A stretch of 10,471 nucleotides of DNA from Jaenimonas drosophilae (lineage: Eukaryota > Euglenozoa > Kinetoplastea > Trypanosomatida > Trypanosomatidae): NCBI GenBank assembly GCA_030849065.1, contig JASAON010001293.1, forward strand, positions 1 through 10,471, read 5' to 3'. Each line of letters begins with the position of its first letter. The stretch's first letter is position 1. The notes under the pieces are model-generated. The model saw only the letters and a program-made list of their open reading frames with translations. It was not told the DNA's origin and searched no databases. Positions 7,319-10,471 of this stretch are shown piece after piece. A program made the position numbers and the translations under genes.

Positions 7319-7660
7319 TCATGAAGAAGTATGAAACAGAAAACAGAAAACACCAACAAACACAAAAGAAGAACAAATGAAACACACAGAAAAAAAGAAG
7401 GTTTGTTTGATGGAGGAGGACCTCGAGTGATACAGGAGATACGTGTGTTCTTCTTTGGGATTGTTTGTGTGTGTGCGGGAGATGTTGAGTCAGCTCACCC
7501 CCAACCTCTGCCCGCTGTACTTGACGCATGTGGCGGGCATCCATCATCACCAAACGTACCAGTCGTTGTTGCACGCCTGGTCATCTTCCTCCGCAGAACC
7601 CTGATCTACCCCATGTGCTGTGCTGTGTGCCAATGCCCCAACGACGTTGAAAAGGAGCGC

Positions 7661-7675
7661 GTTGTTGTTGTTGTT
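7661..7675. repeat. (GTT)5 triplet microsatellite
   Basis: Five GTT units on the plus strand, a further copy of the AAC/GTT repeat class that recurs in this spacer and in the TBCD coding region. Confidence 0.85.
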
Positions 7676-8513
7676 TTATGTTTGGCACCATCCGCATTGA
7701 CGATGCCACGCAAATATCACGGATGTTGCAGCAGCAGCATGGATTCGTCAGGGCATGAAGGAAGGCTGTACCTGTTAGTCTGTGGTGATGCGTAAGTGAT
7801 GGTGAGCCAGCGTCCTGTGCGCTGACATCGGCCCCACACCCATTGCTCACTGCAAGCGTATGTATGTGTTTTTGAGTGCATGAATACAATGAATGTGGCA
7901 ACAACATGCATCCTCCACGCCTCTCATGGATGGAGAGAGCACCAGTCACCTCTCATTCATACAACATCATCATCAGCGACATATACTCACGCAAAAAGAA
8001 GGGCAACATACACTTTTTTCTGTTCTTTTCCTTTCACGTACTCAGCAATGTTTGTAGCTGCAGTTCAATGTGAAGTAGTACCGCACATATCTTCACAGGC
8101 ATGACTGGCAGCTGTGCTGGTCGGCGAAACACTCAGAGTAAAAGGTCCAACCCCCCAAGAAAACAATCCCGAGGAGGAGGAGGAGGGAGGTGGTCGTACG
8201 TGGAGGTACGCAGAAAGAATTTCCAGGAAGAAAAAAAGCAAAACAAAAAAAATCAGGAAGTAAAGATGAAGAGAGCTTCTGGGGGCAAGACGACGTTGTA
8301 CCACCAATCAACGGATGAACGATCCAACATGGCGTCATCCCACTCGATGGTTTTCGTCAATCATCATTCATGCTCATTGGTTGCTTGATGATGGTAGTCT
8401 GCGCTGGTGCTCCTCTCCATGTTGTGTCTGTGTATAGTCGTTCCGATCTTTCCTATTCATCCTTTTTTTTTTGTTGTTGGTTGTTCTGGGCAGCTGAGAT
8501 GGTGTGCGTGGCG

Positions 8514-8530
8514 ATGAATGCACGTGAAAG
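8514..8530 (-). repeat. 17-base motif, copy 2 (also at 4560-4576)
   Basis: ATGAATGCACGTGAAAG on the plus strand differs by one base from copy 1. It sits about 42 bases past the DDAH stop in the transcript direction, so it is in the likely 3' UTR. Confidence 0.5.
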
Positions 8531-8571
8531 GGGGGGTTTGGTGAAATATATGCACGTACCCCTCCTCCATC

Positions 8572-9483
8572 TCATTCACTGCACTGATTCTTTGCATGTT
8601 TGTTGTAGGAGAGGAGGGAGAGGCAGGTGAGGGAGCCCTCAGCCTTGGCAATCTCATCCATCTCGAGCTCCACCACCTCCGTCAAACAACCGGCCTTCGT
8701 CTCGCGCTCGGCGAAGTCGCTGACGAGCTTCTTCGTGACGGGCCAACCGGCGTTGATGACCACAACACGCTTGCGGTGGCTGCCATCGCCGTGGGTGACG
8801 ATGAAGCTGAGCGGGTTGCTGGCGGCCTCCTCTCCAATGGGGGCAGGAATGACGGCGATACCGCGGTCAGTGAAGTAGGTGGGGTCGCACGCCGTTGTAT
8901 CCATCAAGACGGTGGTATCATTCAAGAAGCTGCCGGCGGTCTTGATGTGGAGGCGGCCATTGACGGGGAGGCGCACACACTCGTAAGGGTGGCGCTTACC
9001 TTCATCATCAATGAAGGCATATCCGCTGACGTACTTCTTGAGCTGCTCAAAGGCCTCGTCGTTGGTGCGGGTGGATTGACCGACGAAGATGTACTTGCCC
9101 ACGGGGAAGATGTCGCCGCCATCGGTGGTGGCGCTCTCCACGATGCGGTGCGTGTGCCCTGGGCGGAGGAAGTTGGCCCAACGCTCAATGTGGCGTGTTT
9201 CACCACGTCGGGAGGGGGCACCAGGACGGGAGATGACGGCACACTCATCGTAAATCATGGCAACATCTTCCATAAACATGCAGTCGGGGTGCTCCACAAG
9301 GGCGGGGAGGCGGATGAGCTCCAGGTCATAGCCCTCCTTCACCAGCTTCTCAAAGACGCCAACATAGGCATCGTGCTGCTTGACAACGTCAGGGTAGGAG
9401 ATGGGGGCGCGCGCAATGTGCGTCAGCTCACAATGTTTGATGGAAGGAGAAACCTCGCGAGTGATGACGGTGAGCTTGACCAT
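8572..9483 (-). CDS. Dimethylarginine dimethylaminohydrolase (DDAH)-type amidinohydrolase
   Basis: The product is 303 residues, close to the roughly 285 of animal DDAH. DDAH hydrolyses N-omega-methylated arginines to citrulline and methylamines and belongs to the guanidino-modifying (pentein) superfamily. Motifs in order are MFMEDVAMI (69-77), ISRPGAPSRRGE (84-95), TDGGDIFPVG (120-129), FVGQSTRTN (133-141), VNGRLHIKTAGSFL (174-187) and EGSLTCLSL (282-290). The likely catalytic set is Cys287, His179 and Asp121 of TDGGD; an Asp here is as in mammalian DDAH1, where bacterial forms often have Glu. The RPGAPSRR block is almost identical to mammalian DDAH. The protein is probably cytosolic; I see no presequence and no SKL-type end. 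The start at 9483 is the first ATG after a predicted acceptor at 9596-9597 and begins at the conserved N-terminus. The frame is open further upstream, where a (TAC)8 repeat would read as eight Tyr, but that is leader. Substrate preference (methylarginine versus arginine or agmatine) is inferred from motifs only. Confidence 0.92.
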   Translation of the reverse strand: MVKLTVITREVSPSIKHCELTHIARAPISYPDVVKQHDAYVGVFEKLVKEGYDLELIRLPALVEHPDCMFMEDVAMIYDECAVISRPGAPSRRGETRHIERWANFLRPGHTHRIVESATTDGGDIFPVGKYIFVGQSTRTNDEAFEQLKKYVSGYAFIDDEGKRHPYECVRLPVNGRLHIKTAGSFLNDTTVLMDTTACDPTYFTDRGIAVIPAPIGEEAASNPLSFIVTHGDGSHRKRVVVINAGWPVTKKLVSDFAERETKAGCLTEVVELEMDEIAKAEGSLTCLSLLSYNKHAKNQCSE

Positions 9484-9543
9484 GTAAGTTGGGATGAAGT
9501 TACGGGTCGGGTAGGTTGGAGGTGTGAGAGAGAAAGTCTGTTG

Positions 9544-9568
9544 GTAGTAGTAGTAGTAGTAGTAGTAG
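9544..9568 (-). repeat. (TAC)8 microsatellite in the DDAH 5' leader
   Basis: Eight GTA units plus G on the plus strand are read as CTACTAC in the transcript. The repeat lies about 60-85 bases before the DDAH start codon, between the predicted splice acceptor and the ATG. Confidence 0.9.
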
Positions 9569-9595
9569 GCTGTAGTTGGTAGTATTGGAGTGTTC

Positions 9596-9614
9596 CTACG
9601 ACAAAGAAGAAGAT
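9596..9614 (-). promoter_or_regulatory. Predicted spliced-leader trans-splice acceptor for the DDAH gene
   Basis: On the minus strand TATCTTCTTCTTTGTCGTAG (plus 9596-9615) is a pyrimidine tract ending in TAG, with the AG at plus 9596-9597. It predicts a 112-nt 5' UTR without ATG. Further AGs at plus 9570-9571 and 9538-9539 are possible alternatives; the last would remove the TAC repeat from the mRNA. Confidence 0.6.
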
Positions 9615-9699
9615 ACATGGAGTGAAGAAGTGGCACACGTGTAGGTACTTGAAGCACAACAAAAGAAACGTAGAAACGTTATTCGAGGAAAGAGCACCT

Positions 9700-10471
9700 T
9701 CAGTCCAGGGTGAGGTCGCAGACGTTCCGGTGCGTGGAAGGGCCACACACCATCTCTGCGGCTGGAGGAGGAAGTTGGGTGTTTATGGGCACACAAAGGC
9801 ACTCCACCTCCACGAGCGGCGGCTTTTTTGTTGCTGGCTCCTCCTCCATCTGTTGCAGCACCTCCGCCTTGAGCGCCAGACGGTCAGCGATGGAGTAGGG
9901 CGTTTCAATCCAAAACGTTCCGAAGCTCTCCATGCATGGAGCGAGGGGAGGGCAGGGGGAGGTACTCGCGCCATCATCGCCACGACGCCGCTTCTTGGTG
10001 GCCGTCGTGGTGAAAATGTCATGCGCCAGGAAGCGCAGCCAGCCAATCTTGAGGGGCTCCAGCTCCATCTCGCCCAAAAACTGAAGAATGCGGCTGATGC
10101 GCAGGTAGTTGTGAGAGTGGCGGCAGAGGTTGGCATACTGACGCTGTTGCTCATCCACGTTGGAGGAGCGGGTGATGGTCGCTGCCACCTCACCAGACTC
10201 CTTGCAGATCCACCGATAGCGCACCTCCATCCCGTAGAATCGGCACATGACGGAGAAGCCACGCAACACGCGGGACATGACGTGAGGATCAGCACGCATT
10301 CGTACAACGTCTCGTGAGGTCAGCAGGGGTGCGGCGGCATTCACCCCCATCACGCGCAAGGGAAAGAGATACTGAATATAGTCGTGGCGGTGCTCAAGCT
10401 CCTGTGGGGTCCACGATGGACCTTCGCCCATGCGCAAGAGGTCTTCGATAGTCTCTGACCGCCCGTAGCTC
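9700..10471 (-). CDS. OGFr-domain protein, 5' end missing
   Basis: The frame is open to the window edge, so the N-terminus is missing; 256 residues are visible, ending at a TGA (9700-9702). Reading from the edge, DYIQYLFPL (30-38) with the following GVNAAAPLLT, FSVMCRFYGMEV (72-83) and RHSHNYLRISRILQFLG (117-133) match the conserved region of opioid growth factor receptor (OGFr) proteins, whose hallmarks are IQWLFPL and SHNNLRITRIL. In vertebrates the OGFr protein binds Met-enkephalin, but the conserved domain also occurs in fungi, protists and bacteria, where its function is unknown. No opioid role should be inferred here. After the domain, TKKRRRGDD (around 158-166) could be a nuclear localisation signal, followed by a Pro-rich and Glu-rich tail without recognised domains. 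The gene lies 217 bases upstream of the DDAH start, probably in the same transcription unit. Confidence 0.85.
   Translation of the reverse strand, partial: SYGRSETIEDLLRMGEGPSWTPQELEHRHDYIQYLFPLRVMGVNAAAPLLTSRDVVRMRADPHVMSRVLRGFSVMCRFYGMEVRYRWICKESGEVAATITRSSNVDEQQRQYANLCRHSHNYLRISRILQFLGEMELEPLKIGWLRFLAHDIFTTTATKKRRRGDDGASTSPCPPLAPCMESFGTFWIETPYSIADRLALKAEVLQQMEEEPATKKPPLVEVECLCVPINTQLPPPAAEMVCGPSTHRNVCDLTLD

Larger units (their letters stand above)
7212..7404 (-). promoter_or_regulatory. Very long pyrimidine-rich tract ending in an AG acceptor
   Basis: From plus 7404 down to about 7218 the minus strand is mostly T and C, with long T and C runs interrupted by a few G/A bases and the GTT repeat. 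It ends in GGTTGCGCAG, with the AG at plus 7212-7213. This has the form of an extended trans-splicing and polyadenylation signal. No convincing gene follows it, only the 62-codon candidate ORF. Confidence 0.35.
5097..8571. other. 3.5 kb gene-poor spacer between DDAH and BolA genes
   Basis: No ORF on either strand in this region has recognisable protein homology. The longer open frames are runs of Cys/Val, His/Thr, Phe or Pro caused by GT/CA, A/T and CT tracts, and most lack an ATG. The region holds long A/T runs (for example 5243-5254, 5417-5425, 5791-5800), GT/CA runs (5519-5528, 6539-6551, 7179-7200), AAC/GTT repeats (7019-7041, 7300-7318, 7661-7675), a 20-base palindrome, a G-quadruplex motif and several pyrimidine-tract-plus-AG sites on the minus strand. 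I looked for tRNA A and B boxes and found no credible tRNA. It may be a long DDAH 3' UTR, a host for non-coding RNAs, or both. Confidence 0.6.
9484..9699 (-). other. OGFr-DDAH spacer
   Basis: This 216-base spacer carries the short 3' UTR of the upstream gene (about 100 bases before the acceptor) and the 112-base 5' UTR of the DDAH gene, which has no ATG. A TAC microsatellite lies in the 5' UTR. No other feature is seen. Confidence 0.6.

Noticed and set aside
7331..7795. 154-codon plus-strand frame in the spacer
   Set aside because: Strongly biased by AC-rich and GT-rich tracts, on the strand opposite all genes, with no recognisable domain.
8034..8102. 22-codon minus-strand frame after an acceptor-like AG near 8133
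   Set aside because: Too short to judge, and the AG is separated from its pyrimidine tract by a G-rich stretch.
8596..9582. 328-codon open frame on the plus strand across the DDAH gene
   Set aside because: It is the antisense shadow of a clearly conserved gene; the long openness follows from G/C-rich codon use, and the translation has no recognisable motif.
9484..9618. In-frame upstream ATG at 9618 as the DDAH start
   Set aside because: This ATG overlaps the pyrimidine tract upstream of the predicted splice acceptor, and the family N-terminus aligns at the ATG at 9483.

Overview
This window looks like nuclear DNA from a kinetoplastid flagellate, most likely a trypanosomatid. All four recognisable genes lie on the minus strand and have no introns. 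For the three with complete 5' ends, the DNA just upstream of the start codon shows a pyrimidine tract followed by the first AG, the layout of spliced-leader trans-splicing acceptors. The spacers are full of homopolymer A/T runs, GT/CA runs and triplet microsatellites, and the coding regions prefer G or C at third positions. The exact genus cannot be told from the sequence. There is no sign of a prokaryote, virus or mobile element.

Layout in the direction of transcription (right to left): (1) 10471-9700, the 3' part of an OGFr-domain protein, cut by the window edge; (2) 9483-8572, a dimethylarginine dimethylaminohydrolase (DDAH)-type amidinohydrolase with an intact catalytic set; (3) a long spacer of about 3.5 kb (8571-5036) with no recognisable protein gene but several trans-splice-like signals, microsatellites, a G-quadruplex motif, inverted repeats and one weak candidate small ORF; (4) 5035-4733, a BOLA3-like mitochondrial iron-sulfur factor; (5) 4392-166, tubulin-folding cofactor D (TBCD), 1408 residues; (6) 165-1, TBCD 3' flank with an ATG/CAT microsatellite.

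The genes do not form a pathway. They are housekeeping or metabolic genes in what is probably one polycistronic unit, as is normal in kinetoplastids: arginine-derivative hydrolysis, mitochondrial Fe-S cluster delivery and tubulin dimer assembly. The contrast in spacing is notable: the other two gene-to-gene spacers are about 220 and 340 bases, so the 3.5 kb spacer is the part most likely to hide something undescribed, such as non-coding RNAs, a very long 3' UTR or short peptides. I did not find a convincing novel multi-gene system.
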